Positions 37,339 to 46,688 of a stretch of DNA of 64,000 bases are shown one piece after another; within the stretch, counting starts at the first letter, position 1, and every line of letters begins with the position of its first letter. The position numbers and the translations under genes were made by a program. Source of the stretch: Pseudosulfitobacter pseudonitzschiae (GTDB lineage Bacteria; Pseudomonadota; Alphaproteobacteria; Rhodobacterales; Rhodobacteraceae); contig NZ_CP022415.1 of assembly GCF_002222635.1 (NCBI RefSeq), positions 1,302,001-1,366,000 of the forward strand, written 5' to 3'. The notes under the pieces were generated by a model. The model saw only the letters and a program-made list of their open reading frames with translations. It did no database searches and had not been told where the DNA came from.

Positions 37339-38655
37339 ATGAGCGATTTCGATATGATGGACCTGCCTGAACAGCTGGTCAAAAAGCTGGCGGAAATGGG
37401 TCTGAAAGACCCGACGCCGATTCAAAGACAAGCCATCCCGCATGCCCTGAACGGGCGCGACGTGATGGGTCTGGCCCAGACCGGTACAGGCAAAACGGCG
37501 GCCTTTGGCGTGCCGCTGGTGGCGCAGATGTTGCAAATGCAGGGCCGCCCGAACCCGCGCACCGTGCGCGGTCTGGTGTTGGCCCCGACGCGCGAGCTGG
37601 CCAACCAGATCATGGAAAACCTCAAAGGTTTCTGTGAAGGCACACCCCTCAAGGCGCAGATGGTTGTCGGCGGCATGTCGATCAACCCGCAAATCAAGCG
37701 TCTGGAACGTGGTGTTGACCTGCTGGTCGCCACTCCGGGCCGGTTGCTGGACCTGATGGACCGCCGCGCGGTGGATTTGCGTGAAACCACGTTCCTTGTG
37801 CTGGACGAAGCCGACCAGATGCTGGACATGGGCTTTATCCACGATCTGCGCAAAATCGCGTCGGTGCTGCCCAAGGAACGCCAGACGATGCTGTTCTCGG
37901 CCACCATGCCCAAGCTGATGAACGAAATCGCCAACAGCTATCTCAACAGCCCGATCCGCATCGAAGTGAACCCTCCGGGCAAAGCGGCGGACAAGGTGAC
38001 CCAAGAGGTCCACTTTATCGCCAAGGCCGAGAAATCCAAATTCCTGATGGAACTGCTGGACAAGCACCGCGACGAACGTGCGCTGGTTTTTGGCCGTACC
38101 AAACACGGTATGGAAAAACTCAGCCGGATGCTGGACAAGGCAGGCTTTGCCGCAGGAGCCATCCACGGCAACAAAAGTCAGGGCCAGCGCGACCGCGCCA
38201 TCGCCGCGTTCAAATCGGGCGAGATCAAAGTGCTGGTGGCCACAGATGTGGCGGCCCGTGGTCTGGATATTCCGGATGTGAAACACGTCTATAACTATGA
38301 ACTGCCCAACGTGCCCGACAGCTATGTGCACCGCATCGGCCGGACCGCGCGCGCGGGCAAGGACGGCGCTGCGGTGGCGTTCTGCGCCCCCGACGAGATT
38401 GACCAACTGCGCGACATCCAGAAAACGATGGGTGTGAAAATCCCGATCGCAACGGGCCGCGCATGGGAATCGGTCGATCTGCCTGCCAAGGGTGGCAAAT
38501 CCGGCGGGAAACCCGGTGGCGGTCGTCGTCGCGGCGGCGGCGGTGGTCGTCCCGGTGGCGGTGCCCCCGGCGGCGGCACACCTGCAAGCGGTGGCCCGCG
38601 TCGCCGGCGTCGCGGTGGCGGCGGTGGCAAACCGGGTGGGTCGCAAGCGGCCTGA
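37339..38655 (+). CDS. rhlE: DEAD-box RNA helicase, RhlE type
   Basis: The 438-residue protein has a full helicase core: Q motif (PTPIQRQAIP), Walker A AQTGTGKT at 46-53, PTRELA, TPGRLLD, VLDEADQML, SATMP, VATDVAARGLD and HRIGRTARAG. The C-terminal tail (about 382-438) is glycine/arginine rich, with GGRRRGGGGG blocks for RNA binding. It probably unwinds rRNA or mRNA in ribosome assembly or cold adaptation. The symbol is by similarity of core and length; other RhlE-like paralogues may exist. An intrinsic terminator follows at 38679-38710. Confidence 0.92.
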   Translation: MSDFDMMDLPEQLVKKLAEMGLKDPTPIQRQAIPHALNGRDVMGLAQTGTGKTAAFGVPLVAQMLQMQGRPNPRTVRGLVLAPTRELANQIMENLKGFCEGTPLKAQMVVGGMSINPQIKRLERGVDLLVATPGRLLDLMDRRAVDLRETTFLVLDEADQMLDMGFIHDLRKIASVLPKERQTMLFSATMPKLMNEIANSYLNSPIRIEVNPPGKAADKVTQEVHFIAKAEKSKFLMELLDKHRDERALVFGRTKHGMEKLSRMLDKAGFAAGAIHGNKSQGQRDRAIAAFKSGEIKVLVATDVAARGLDIPDVKHVYNYELPNVPDSYVHRIGRTARAGKDGAAVAFCAPDEIDQLRDIQKTMGVKIPIATGRAWESVDLPAKGGKSGGKPGGGRRRGGGGGRPGGGAPGGGTPASGGPRRRRRGGGGGKPGGSQAA

Positions 38656-38678
38656 TCCGGCCCTGAACACATAACAAG

Positions 38679-38710
38679 ATGTCCGGTCCCGAGGGGTCGG
38701 ACATTTTTTT
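38679..38710 (+). terminator. Intrinsic terminator of the DEAD-box gene
   Basis: A stem ATGTCCG/CGGACAT (38679-38685 with 38698-38704), extended by further G-C and G-T pairs, is followed by seven T residues (38704-38710). It begins 23 bases after the stop. This is the clearest intrinsic terminator in the window. Confidence 0.9.
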
Positions 38711-38796
38711 GCGGGTAACGCGTAGGTTGATCACAGACCCTTCGCGCCGCAGCGGCACGATTGACTTTGTGCCGCCCGCAGCCCTTGGTGGCGGGC

Positions 38797-39672
38797 ATGG
38801 AACGCAAGACATATATCGACACATTCGGTGCGGTCGCACTGGTGCTTTTTGCACTGAATCTGGCCTTTAATCAGGTGGTGGTCAAGGTCACCAACGGCGG
38901 CTTTGATCCGGTTTTTCTGGCCGGTCTGCGGTCAGTCGGGGGCGCGGTGGTGTTGGTCGCGTGGATGAAGGCGCGCGGCGTGTCCTTTACCCTGCCGCGC
39001 AGCAGTATCCTGGGCGGCGCTGCGTCGGGGCTGTTGTTTGCTGTTGAATTCATGTGCCTTTTCATCGCGCTGGACCTGACGACCGTGGGGCGCGTTTCGA
39101 TCATATTCTATTCGATGCCGGTTTGGTTGGCCCTGTCGGCGCATTTTCTGTTGCCCGCCGAGCGGCTGAACGGGGTGCGCGTGATCGGGCTGGTTCTGGC
39201 AATGGCGGGGGTTGCGCTGGCGCTGCTGGATCGCAGCAACGGGCAGGCGTCTTTACTGGGCGATTTGCTGGCCCTGTTCGCGGCGATCTGCTGGGCGGCG
39301 ATTGCGCTGTGTGTGCGTGTGACCCCGCTTGCTCGTGTGCCGCCTGAACAGCAGTTGCTGTGGCAGCTTCTTATCTCGGCACCCTTGTTGCTGCTGGCAG
39401 CGCCGTTCTTTGGCGATCTGTTGCGAGATGTGCAGCCCATCCACCTGTGGGGGCTGGCGTTCCAGATCATCGCGGTGGCAAGCTTCGGCTTTCTCGCCTG
39501 GTTCTGGCTGATGTCGATTTACCCCGCGTCCTCGGTGGCATCGTTCAGCTTTCTGTCACCGGTGTTCGCGGTGATTTTGGGCTGGCTGTTGCTGGGCGAG
39601 CATGTGGGCTGGACGATTTGGGCCGCCCTTGGACTGGTGGCCGCAGGGATATTCCTGATCAACCGCAAGTAA
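38797..39672 (+). CDS. EamA-family (DMT) membrane transporter
   Basis: The 291-residue protein has about ten hydrophobic helices in two EamA halves, from MERKTYIDTFGAVALVLFAL to LGLVAAGIFLINRK. It contains NLAFNQVVVKVTNGGFDPV and LGEHVGWTIWAALG, typical of the family. It should export a small metabolite, otherwise unspecified. The ATG at 38797 gives the usual length; 38761 would add twelve residues. Its stop is followed by the dispersed gene-end element, and it converges on selO. Confidence 0.88.
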   Translation: MERKTYIDTFGAVALVLFALNLAFNQVVVKVTNGGFDPVFLAGLRSVGGAVVLVAWMKARGVSFTLPRSSILGGAASGLLFAVEFMCLFIALDLTTVGRVSIIFYSMPVWLALSAHFLLPAERLNGVRVIGLVLAMAGVALALLDRSNGQASLLGDLLALFAAICWAAIALCVRVTPLARVPPEQQLLWQLLISAPLLLLAAPFFGDLLRDVQPIHLWGLAFQIIAVASFGFLAWFWLMSIYPASSVASFSFLSPVFAVILGWLLLGEHVGWTIWAALGLVAAGIFLINRK

Positions 39673-39686
39673 TGCGATTGTCGGGT

Positions 39687-39744
39687 TCGGGGGCCAGCCC
39701 CTCGGCCTTTGGCCGCCCCCCGGAGTTTATCTGGCAAGATGAAG
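39687..39744 (+). repeat. Dispersed gene-end element, copy 4
   Basis: Starts 16 bases after the exporter stop: GGGGGCCAGCCCC (39689-39701), a CGGCC TTT GGCCG hairpin, then CCCCCCGGAGTTTATCTGG and CAAGATGAAG to 39744. It ends two bases before the convergent selO stop, so it may serve both genes. Confidence 0.65.
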
Positions 39745-39746
39745 GA

Positions 39747-41165
39747 TCAGGTGCCGCAAAAGGTTGCAGGCACGATTTCCTGTGTGGTTGGCGGACGCAT
39801 CAGATCGGGGTCTGATGCAGGATCGAAGGGGGTGGCAAGCGCCGCGATCTCGCGCTGGAAGGGTGCCATGTCACCGGCCACAGCCGCTTCGATCATTTGC
39901 TCCATCCGGTGATTTCGCGGGATGATGCGCTGGTTGGTGCGCGCCATGAGGGCACCGGCTTCGGGCTCGGACGCGGTGCGGGCCTGCCAGCGGGCGTTCC
40001 ATGCCGCAAAGGCGGCGCGGTCGGTGAACTGGTCCTGTGCCGTGTCGGTGCCAAGGGCGGCGAACGTGTTGGTAAAATCCGCTCCATCCGTTTGCATCAG
40101 CGCCAGCAGGTCTTCGATCAGCGGTTGGTCTTCGGGCGTGGGGGTCGACAGCCCCAGTTTTGCGCCAAAACGTTTCAACCAAGCGGCCTGAAGCTGGCCG
40201 GGCATTGCGTGGACAATGGCCGTAGCGTCCTCGACAGCGGCGTCCATGTCGTCCATCTGGCGGATTAATGCGGTGGCCAACTGTGCGCAGTTCCACACCG
40301 CGATGCGCGGCTGGTTGCCAAAAGCATAGCGGCCTTGTTGGTCGATGGACGAGAACACGCGGGCCTCGTCATAGGCATCCATGAACGCGCAGGGGCCGTA
40401 ATCAATGGTTTCGCCGGAGATGGCGCAGTTGTCGGTGTTCATCACGCCGTGGATAAAGCCCACGGCCATCCATGCCGCGACCAGTTCGGCCTGTGCGGCG
40501 CAGACCGCCGCCAGCAGACCCATCGGCCCGTCTGCCTGCGGGTAATGACGGGCGATGGCGTAATCGGTGAGCGTTTTGAGGTCTTCGACCTGACCACGGT
40601 GGGCAAAGACCTGAAAGGTGCCCACACGCAGATGGCTGGCGGCCACACGGGTCAGCACCGCGCCGGGCAATGCGCCCTGTTCGCGCCAGATCGGTTCTCC
40701 GCTGGCAACGGCGGCCAATGCGCGGGTGGTGGGGATGCCAAGGGCGTGCATCGCCTCGGAGACCACATATTCACGCAGCACGGGGCCAAGCCACGCGCGC
40801 CCGTCGCCCATGCGCGAATAGGGTGTGGGGCCCGACCCCTTAAGCTGGATGTCGCGGCGGGTGCCGCTTTGGTCGATCACCTCGCCCAGCAGCAATGCGC
40901 GGCCGTCGCCAAGCTGCGGATTGAAGTTGCCGAACTGGTGACCCGCATAAAGCTGTGCCAGCGGGGCGGCACCGTCGGGGACAGTGTTGCCTGCAAAGAC
41001 GGTCGCAATATCCGCCGGATCGGTCGCGTTGATGCCCAGCAGGGCCGCGAGAGGCGCGTTGAAAGCCAGCAGTTCCGGCGCTTTAACCGCTGTGGGCGGC
41101 TGTGCGGTGTAAAATCCCGCAGGCAGGGTGGCGTAGGTATTATCGAAGGGAATGTGCAAAGTCAT
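39747..41165 (-). CDS. selO: SelO/YdiU protein adenylyltransferase
   Basis: The 472-residue pseudokinase-fold enzyme transfers AMP from ATP to Ser, Thr or Tyr of proteins. Conserved pieces are YAGHQFGNFNPQLGDGRA, LKGSGPTPYSR, the active-site run HGVMNTDN followed by IDYGPCAFMD (Asn and Asp metal ligands), and NQRIIPRNHRMEQMI near the C-terminus. It ends TFCGT; the penultimate-region cysteine may take part in the redox control known for E. coli SelO. The start is standard. It converges with the exporter upstream. Confidence 0.92.
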   Translation of the reverse strand: MTLHIPFDNTYATLPAGFYTAQPPTAVKAPELLAFNAPLAALLGINATDPADIATVFAGNTVPDGAAPLAQLYAGHQFGNFNPQLGDGRALLLGEVIDQSGTRRDIQLKGSGPTPYSRMGDGRAWLGPVLREYVVSEAMHALGIPTTRALAAVASGEPIWREQGALPGAVLTRVAASHLRVGTFQVFAHRGQVEDLKTLTDYAIARHYPQADGPMGLLAAVCAAQAELVAAWMAVGFIHGVMNTDNCAISGETIDYGPCAFMDAYDEARVFSSIDQQGRYAFGNQPRIAVWNCAQLATALIRQMDDMDAAVEDATAIVHAMPGQLQAAWLKRFGAKLGLSTPTPEDQPLIEDLLALMQTDGADFTNTFAALGTDTAQDQFTDRAAFAAWNARWQARTASEPEAGALMARTNQRIIPRNHRMEQMIEAAVAGDMAPFQREIAALATPFDPASDPDLMRPPTTQEIVPATFCGT

Positions 41166-41196
41166 ATGAGTTACATAAGCCGTCTTGGCCGGGATT

Positions 41197-41646
41197 CTAG
41201 AGCATCCGTGTCATCAGGTGATAGCCGTCGCGCATCTGGAAGGCGGCGCGTTTATAAAGCCGTTGCGCGGTGTCGTTCTGGGCAGACACCTCCAGATGCA
41301 GCGCCTTGAGGCCAGCGGCACCCAATGCGCGGGGCAGGGCCATCAGAACTTCGGTGGCCACGCCGCGCCCGCGCACACCGGGGCGGATGTAAAGCTCGTC
41401 CACAAAACCCTCCATCCCGCCGAATTCGACCGACCAGCCGAAGCACACGATGATATAGCCGATAGGCGCACGCGGCGGGCCGATCAGATAGGCGGCACCA
41501 TGCGGGATGCCATCCAGCAGCGGGGCGACGCCAGCCTGACGGCTGTCGGCGGTGCTGGTGATGCCTTCTTCGCCGTGAAAACGCTCGACCAGCGCCAGCA
41601 ATGCCGCAAGATGGTCGGGTGTGGCAAGGGTGAGGGCGGCGCTCAT
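41197..41646 (-). CDS. GNAT-family N-acetyltransferase
   Basis: The 149-residue protein is a compact GNAT: FVDELYIRPGVRGRGVATEV (acetyl-CoA loop RGRGVA near 96-101), ALHLEVSAQNDTAQRLYKRA and a terminal YHLMTRML. The substrate is unknown. The ATG at 41646 overlaps the stop of the nucleoside hydrolase (ATGA) and is preferred over 41742. It is the third GNAT in the window coupled to an unrelated metabolic gene. Confidence 0.86.
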   Translation of the reverse strand: MSAALTLATPDHLAALLALVERFHGEEGITSTADSRQAGVAPLLDGIPHGAAYLIGPPRAPIGYIIVCFGWSVEFGGMEGFVDELYIRPGVRGRGVATEVLMALPRALGAAGLKALHLEVSAQNDTAQRLYKRAAFQMRDGYHLMTRML

Positions 41647-42611
41647 AGTCGGGCAATCCGTTCCGTCAACAGGGCAAAGAATCCGTCCGCGTCCAGATCG
41701 CCGATAAAGGTGGCATTGGGGGCGCGGTCGGTCACGCGCCACCAGTCGGCCACGGTCATGCCAAGGGTCAGCTCCGACGCGGTTTCGATTTCGACGTTCA
41801 CATGACGGCCCGAAAACAGTTCAGGGCGGATCAGATAGGCCGTCACGCATGGATCATGCAGGGGAGCACCGGCGCTGCCATATTTTTCCTTGTCGAAGCG
41901 TTCGAAAAATTCGGTCATCTGCGCCACGGCGATTCCCACGGGTGTGCCAAGGGCACGAAAGGCGTCGTTGCGCGCCGAGGTGACCAGTGCCTTGTGTGTC
42001 ACATCCAGCGGCATCATCACGATATCTATGCCAGATTTAAACACAATATCAGCGGCTTGTGGATCGACATAAATGTTGAATTCGGCGGTGGGGGTGATGT
42101 TGCCCACTTCGAAATAGGCACCGCCCATGAGCACGATCTGCTGGACCTTTTCCGCAATACCGGGCGCGCGTTGCAGGGCGGTGGCGATGTTGGTCAGCGG
42201 GCCAAGCGGGCACAGGGTGATGGTGCCCGCATCATGGGCGCGAATGGTGTCGATCATATAATCGACCGCATGTTGCTCTTGCAGGGGCATGGTTGGATCG
42301 GGCAGCGACGGGCCGTCCAGACCTGTTTTGCCATGCACATGCTCGGCAGTGACCAGCGGGCGGCCCAGTGGCCGGTCGCAGCCCGCATAGACGGGGATGT
42401 CGGGTCGTCCGGCCAGTTCGCAGACGATCCGCGCGTTCTTTTGGGTCAACGCAAGTGGGACATTGCCCGCGACGGCGGTGATGCCCAGAACTTCGATTTC
42501 GCCGGGGCTGCCCAGTGCCAGCAGGATCGCAACGGCATCGTCTTGTCCGGGATCGGTGTCGATGATGATTTTGCGCGGGGTGTAATCGGGGCCGGTTTTT
42601 GGGGGCGTCAT
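41643..42611 (-). CDS. Inosine-uridine-type nucleoside hydrolase
   Basis: The 322-residue enzyme splits ribonucleosides into base and ribose. The calcium-binding N-terminal motif DTDPGQDDA is at 18-26; ITAVAGNVPL, CPLGPLTNIATAL, the VLMGGAYFEVGNITPTAEFN stretch and HDPCVTAYL are all family landmarks. Specificity between purine and pyrimidine nucleosides cannot be told. I chose the ATG at 42611 (MTPPKTGPDY); the longer frame to 42716 starts with unrelated residues. It is coupled to a GNAT gene and divergent from the sulfotransferase-like gene. Confidence 0.93.
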   Translation of the reverse strand: MTPPKTGPDYTPRKIIIDTDPGQDDAVAILLALGSPGEIEVLGITAVAGNVPLALTQKNARIVCELAGRPDIPVYAGCDRPLGRPLVTAEHVHGKTGLDGPSLPDPTMPLQEQHAVDYMIDTIRAHDAGTITLCPLGPLTNIATALQRAPGIAEKVQQIVLMGGAYFEVGNITPTAEFNIYVDPQAADIVFKSGIDIVMMPLDVTHKALVTSARNDAFRALGTPVGIAVAQMTEFFERFDKEKYGSAGAPLHDPCVTAYLIRPELFSGRHVNVEIETASELTLGMTVADWWRVTDRAPNATFIGDLDADGFFALLTERIARL

Positions 42612-42738
42612 TTCGGGTCCTTGGTCTTGAAAATATCCGGCAAGCGGCGTTGCGCGACAGTCGCAATTGGGGGCGGCGATGTCCAGTGGCGCAGGCGGAG
42701 CCTTGCGCAAGGGCACATCGGAAGCTTATCGCTGTCAT

Positions 42739-43623
42739 ATGGCTGATGAAAAACCCTTTTTCCTGCATGCTGGGGCGCACCGGACCGGCACCTCGTCGTT
42801 CCAGATGTGCCTGCATGAAAACCGCAATGCGTTGACAGGGGCAGGCTACGATCTGGCCTATCCTGGGCGTGATGGTATCCCGACCGGCACCCTGGGCTTG
42901 CGGCTGCCTGCGCCGCGCCACAAGCAGGGCGGTACGGAACGGTTTGCGGGGCGTGTACAAGAGGCCGTGACCCAGCACAGCCCGGACCCAACCCGCCCTC
43001 TGATCCTGTCGGAAGAGAATATTCCGGGCCGGATGCTCCACTTTTCCAAAGCGCAGTTTTACCCCGCCTGCGAGGCGCGCCTGATGGCGCTCAAGGAGGG
43101 ACTGAAGGGGCGTGTGGCGCGTGTGCTGTTCGTCTTGCGGCCCTATGACCAGTTGTATGTCTCGGGGTTTCGCAAGCGGGCCGAGGACAACAAGGTGGAT
43201 GATTTCAACGATTTGCGGCCCCAATTTATGGCGATGGAACGCGGTTGGCCCGGGATTGTGGGCGCAATGCGCGATATTTTACAGCCCGCCCAGTTGATCG
43301 TGGTGCCCTATGCGCGGCGCGGCAGTAGCGTCGAAGCCTTGCAGATGCTGGTGCCGGGGCTGGCGGATCTGCCCCTGCAAGAGCCGCAGCAACTGGTGAA
43401 CCTGAGCGCGACCGACGCCGCGCTGGTGGCGCTTCAGAGGCGCTATCGCGCGGGCGAGGAATTGGAGCGCGCGCAGTGGAAGGCCGTGATTGCAGATCAT
43501 GCGAATGACCGCACGGATCATGGTTTTGCCGCGTTTTCCGAGGCAGAAGTGACGGCGCTGACCCAGCGCTATGCGGATGATCTGTCGCGGATTGACGCGA
43601 TGGACGGGGTGACGTTGGCCTGA
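42739..43623 (+). CDS. Sulfotransferase-like protein
   Basis: The protein has about 294 residues. The N-terminal FFLHAGAHRTGTSSFQ matches the 5'-phosphosulfate-binding loop of PAPS sulfotransferases, and RVLFVLRPYDQLYVSGFRKR supplies the 3'-phosphate segment with Arg and Ser. The rest lacks close landmarks. It could sulfate a surface polysaccharide or small molecule, but no glycan genes are nearby. The start is uncertain: ATGs at 42679 and 42739 and a TTG at 42667 are in frame; I prefer 42739 because homology begins just after it. Confidence 0.72.
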   Translation: MADEKPFFLHAGAHRTGTSSFQMCLHENRNALTGAGYDLAYPGRDGIPTGTLGLRLPAPRHKQGGTERFAGRVQEAVTQHSPDPTRPLILSEENIPGRMLHFSKAQFYPACEARLMALKEGLKGRVARVLFVLRPYDQLYVSGFRKRAEDNKVDDFNDLRPQFMAMERGWPGIVGAMRDILQPAQLIVVPYARRGSSVEALQMLVPGLADLPLQEPQQLVNLSATDAALVALQRRYRAGEELERAQWKAVIADHANDRTDHGFAAFSEAEVTALTQRYADDLSRIDAMDGVTLA

Positions 43624-43638
43624 GGACAGTTGCCAGCC

Positions 43639-44460
43639 TTAGGGCTTTTGTGCCCTTTCGGCAGCCTTTTGGGCATCCCAAAGCGCATCCATTTCCGCCA
43701 GATCGCTTTGGTCTGGCGATTTGCCCAACTCGGCCAGCCGACGTTCGACCCCCTCGAACCGGCGCGTAAACTTGGCATTTGCCGCCCTTAACGCTTCTTC
43801 CGGATCGACACCCAGATGACGGCCCAGATTGGCCATCACGAACAGCAGATCGCCAAATTCTTCGGTAACTTCGTCATGGCTCAGCGTTTCGCGTGCCTCG
43901 ACCAGTTCTGCCGCCTCTTCGGTGATCTTGTCGATCACCTGATCGGTCGTGGGCCAGTCGAACCCCACGCGCGCTGCCCGTTTTTGCAGCTTGACCGCCC
44001 GCATCAGGGCAGGCAGGCCGATTGCCACCCCGTCCAGCGTGCCGCGCTGTGCCTTGCCTGCGCGCTCTGCGGCCTTGATCGCCTCCCAGTCCTGTGTCTG
44101 TTGTTCGGCGGATTTGTCGCGGCTTTCGTCACCAAACACATGCGGATGCCGGGCGACCATCTTGTTGCTGATGTTGCGCACCACCGTTTGAAAGGTGAAA
44201 TGCCCGTCTTCTTCGCCCATTGCGGTATGATAGACTGATTGCAGCAGCAGATCGCCCAATTCGCCCTCAAGTTCGGGCCAGTCGCGCCGCGCAATGGCGT
44301 CGGCCACTTCATATGCTTCTTCGATGGTATAGGGCGCGATGCTGTCAAAGGTCTGTTCGATGTCCCACGGACAGCCCGTTTCGGGGTCGCGCAGGCGGCG
44401 CATGATTTCCAGCAAACGCTCGATCCCCGCAGATTGGTCGTGGATCAGATCGTTGGTCAT
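43639..44460 (-). CDS. mazG: Nucleoside triphosphate pyrophosphohydrolase MazG
   Basis: The 273-residue protein has tandem MazG domains. The N-terminal core is LRDPETGCPWD followed by IEEAYEVADAI and GELGDLLLQSVYH; the second is KITEEAAELVEA followed by EEFGDLLFVMAN. These EExxE/ExxD sets bind magnesium and hydrolyse (d)NTPs to monophosphates, cleaning the pool of abnormal nucleotides. A very long frame reaches back to 45687 but is antisense to the M20 gene; the true start is at 44460 (or ATG 44472). Confidence 0.94.
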   Translation of the reverse strand: MTNDLIHDQSAGIERLLEIMRRLRDPETGCPWDIEQTFDSIAPYTIEEAYEVADAIARRDWPELEGELGDLLLQSVYHTAMGEEDGHFTFQTVVRNISNKMVARHPHVFGDESRDKSAEQQTQDWEAIKAAERAGKAQRGTLDGVAIGLPALMRAVKLQKRAARVGFDWPTTDQVIDKITEEAAELVEARETLSHDEVTEEFGDLLFVMANLGRHLGVDPEEALRAANAKFTRRFEGVERRLAELGKSPDQSDLAEMDALWDAQKAAERAQKP

Positions 44461-44535
44461 TTCAGCCCCCATTGCAGCCCGCAGTACTTCGGTGTCAGAT
44501 GCACCAAGCCGCAAATTATCCAAGGAGTCCACCCA

Positions 44536-45711
44536 ATGGCCATCGTCAACCGTATCGCAGATTTTGCACCACAAATGGCCGAATGGAGACAATACCTGCA
44601 CACCATTCCCGAACTGGGGCGCGCCTGTCACAAGACCGCCGCCTTTGTGGTGGACCGGCTGCGCGAGTTTGGCGTGGACGAGATTCACGAAGGTTTTGCC
44701 GAAACCGGCATCGTGGCGATCATCAACGGTCAGGGCGCGGGGCCGACCATCGGTCTGCGTGCCGATATGGACGGGCTGCCGATCACCGAGGCGACGGGGC
44801 TGCCCTATGCCAGCACCCATGAGGGGCGGATGCACGCCTGTGGCCATGACGGGCACACAACGATGCTGTTGGGTGCGGCAAAATATCTGGCCGAGACGCG
44901 CAATTTTGCCGGCCGCGTCGCTTTGATCTTTCAGCCCGACGAAGAAGCGACCGGCGGCGCCGAGGCGATGGTGCAAGAAGGGATCATGGACACTTTTGAC
45001 ATCGGTGAAGTCTACGGCATCCATAATGTGCCCGGCTTTGACAAGGGTACCTTTCACGCGCGCACGGGTCCGCTGCTGGCGGCGGCGGATACGTTTCACA
45101 TTCATCTGACAGGGCGCGGCGGCCACGGGGCACAGCCGCAGGATTCGGTTGATCCGGTGGTTTGTGCAGCCTCGATCACGCAGGCGCTGCAAACAATTGT
45201 CAGCCGTAATATCGACGCAGGCCAGCAATTGGTGATCTCGGTTACGCAAATCCACACCGGCACAATCGACAACGTGATCCCCGAAACGGCCTATCTGAAC
45301 GGCACAGTGCGCACATTCACGCCCGAGATACGTGATCTGGCCGAACGGCGCATGAAAGAGATCGTCGCAGGGCAGGCGGCCAGCTTTGGTCTTGATGCTA
45401 CAGTTGATTTCGTGCGCGGCTATCCCCCGATGGTCAATCATGCACGCGGTGTCGAACGCGCCGCCCGTGCCGCGCGCGATGTGTCGGGCGATGCTGCTGT
45501 GGATGTGGACAGCCCCGCCAACATGGGCGCCGAGGATTTCGCCTATATGCTCGAAGCACGTCCTGGTGCCTATTTTTTCATGGGGATCGGTGAGGGCGCG
45601 GGCCTGCACCACCCTGAATACAACTTTAACGATGCCGCAGCCCCCGTGGGCGCGTCGTTCTTTGCCCGTCTGGTCGAGACTGCGCAACCGGTCAGCGGAG
45701 GCACTGCCTGA
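44536..45711 (+). CDS. M20-family amidohydrolase
   Basis: The 391-residue metal-dependent hydrolase resembles hippurate hydrolase/N-acyl-amino-acid deacylase. Landmarks are LRADMDGLPITE (75-86), the HACGHDGH metal motif at 100-107, the catalytic FQPDEEATGGA, and the dimerisation-domain GRGGHGAQPQDSVDP. The AAGGAG ribosome site at 44522 picks the ATG at 44536. It is coupled to the agmatinase-family gene (TGATG), so both may act on one nitrogen compound, for example an acylated or guanidino amino acid. Confidence 0.93.
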   Translation: MAIVNRIADFAPQMAEWRQYLHTIPELGRACHKTAAFVVDRLREFGVDEIHEGFAETGIVAIINGQGAGPTIGLRADMDGLPITEATGLPYASTHEGRMHACGHDGHTTMLLGAAKYLAETRNFAGRVALIFQPDEEATGGAEAMVQEGIMDTFDIGEVYGIHNVPGFDKGTFHARTGPLLAAADTFHIHLTGRGGHGAQPQDSVDPVVCAASITQALQTIVSRNIDAGQQLVISVTQIHTGTIDNVIPETAYLNGTVRTFTPEIRDLAERRMKEIVAGQAASFGLDATVDFVRGYPPMVNHARGVERAARAARDVSGDAAVDVDSPANMGAEDFAYMLEARPGAYFFMGIGEGAGLHHPEYNFNDAAAPVGASFFARLVETAQPVSGGTA

Positions 45712-46658
45712 TGAATGCGAAAAACCAACCTGTAAGCGGCAATGATCTGGCCCGTTTTTCAGGCCCGAACACGTTTATGCGGCTGCCCTCGGTCAACGAC
45801 CTGAAGGGGCTGGACGTCTGCGTGTTGGGAGTGCCGATGGACATCGGCACCTCGTGGCGGTCGGGCACACGGTTCGGGCCAAAACAGGTGCGATCGGAAA
45901 GCGCGATGATCCGACCCTATAACATCCAGACGGGTGCTGCGCCTTTTGACAGCCTGCAAGTGGCTGACATCGGTGATCTGGCGATTAACACATTTTCTCT
46001 GTCTGAAAGTTTGCGTATTATTGCAGAGAGTTACGACGCGATCCTAAAGTATGACGTGATGCCCGTAGCCATCGGGGGTGATCATTCGATCACCCTGCCG
46101 ATCCTGCGTGCCATCGCCAAACGTCATGGCCCCGTGGCATTGGTGCATGTGGATGCCCATGCTGATGTGAACGACGAAATGTTCGGAATGCGCGAGACCC
46201 ACGGCACGGTGTTCCGCCGCGCCTATGAAGAGGAGCTGATCATCCCGCAGAAGGTCTATCAGGTGGGTCTGCGCGGCACTGGGTATGCGGCCACCGACTT
46301 TACCGAGGCGCAAGGCTGGGGCTTTCAGCAATGGCAGGCGTCCGAGCTGTGGCACCGCCCGCTGGACACGTTGGGTGCCGAAATCCGCCGCGATATCGGT
46401 GATGCACCGGTCTATATCACCTATGACATCGACAGTCTGGATCCGGCCTATGCGCCCGGCACCGGTACGCCAGAAATTGGCGGGCTGACCACGCCGCAGG
46501 CGTTGCAACTGATCCGTGGCCTGCGCGGATTGAACATTGTGGGCTGCGATCTGGTCGAGGTCAGCCCGCCCTACGACACTTCAGGCAATACAGCGCTGAC
46601 AGCGGCGAATATCCTGTTCGAACTACTGTGTATTCTGCCGGGCGTTGCATATCGTTAA
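45711..46658 (+). CDS. speB: Agmatinase-family ureohydrolase
   Basis: The 315-residue enzyme belongs to the arginase/agmatinase family. Dinuclear-metal ligands are in GGDHS (122-126), DAHAD (148-152) and YDIDSLDPAYAPGTGTPE. Known members cleave agmatine, guanidinobutyrate and related guanidines to urea. The symbol speB is by family; the true guanidine substrate is not certain. Being translationally coupled to an M20 amidohydrolase suggests the two act in sequence on one compound, as inference. Confidence 0.9.
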   Translation: MNAKNQPVSGNDLARFSGPNTFMRLPSVNDLKGLDVCVLGVPMDIGTSWRSGTRFGPKQVRSESAMIRPYNIQTGAAPFDSLQVADIGDLAINTFSLSESLRIIAESYDAILKYDVMPVAIGGDHSITLPILRAIAKRHGPVALVHVDAHADVNDEMFGMRETHGTVFRRAYEEELIIPQKVYQVGLRGTGYAATDFTEAQGWGFQQWQASELWHRPLDTLGAEIRRDIGDAPVYITYDIDSLDPAYAPGTGTPEIGGLTTPQALQLIRGLRGLNIVGCDLVEVSPPYDTSGNTALTAANILFELLCILPGVAYR

Positions 46659-46688
46659 CGGGGTAGGACGCGTCGCGGGAGCCAAATT

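Noticed and set aside
37094-37342. 82-codon frame overlapping the helicase start by ATGA
   Set aside because: Odd Cys/His/Arg-rich composition and no ribosome site; the overlap is probably chance.
37294-38670. 458-codon minus-strand open frame
   Set aside because: Mirror of the DEAD-box gene; its Thr/Ala and Pro runs come from the glycine-rich tail read backwards.
44461-45687. N-terminal extension of MazG to 682 residues
   Set aside because: The extra part is antisense to the M20 gene and has no MazG similarity; the family starts at MTND (44460).
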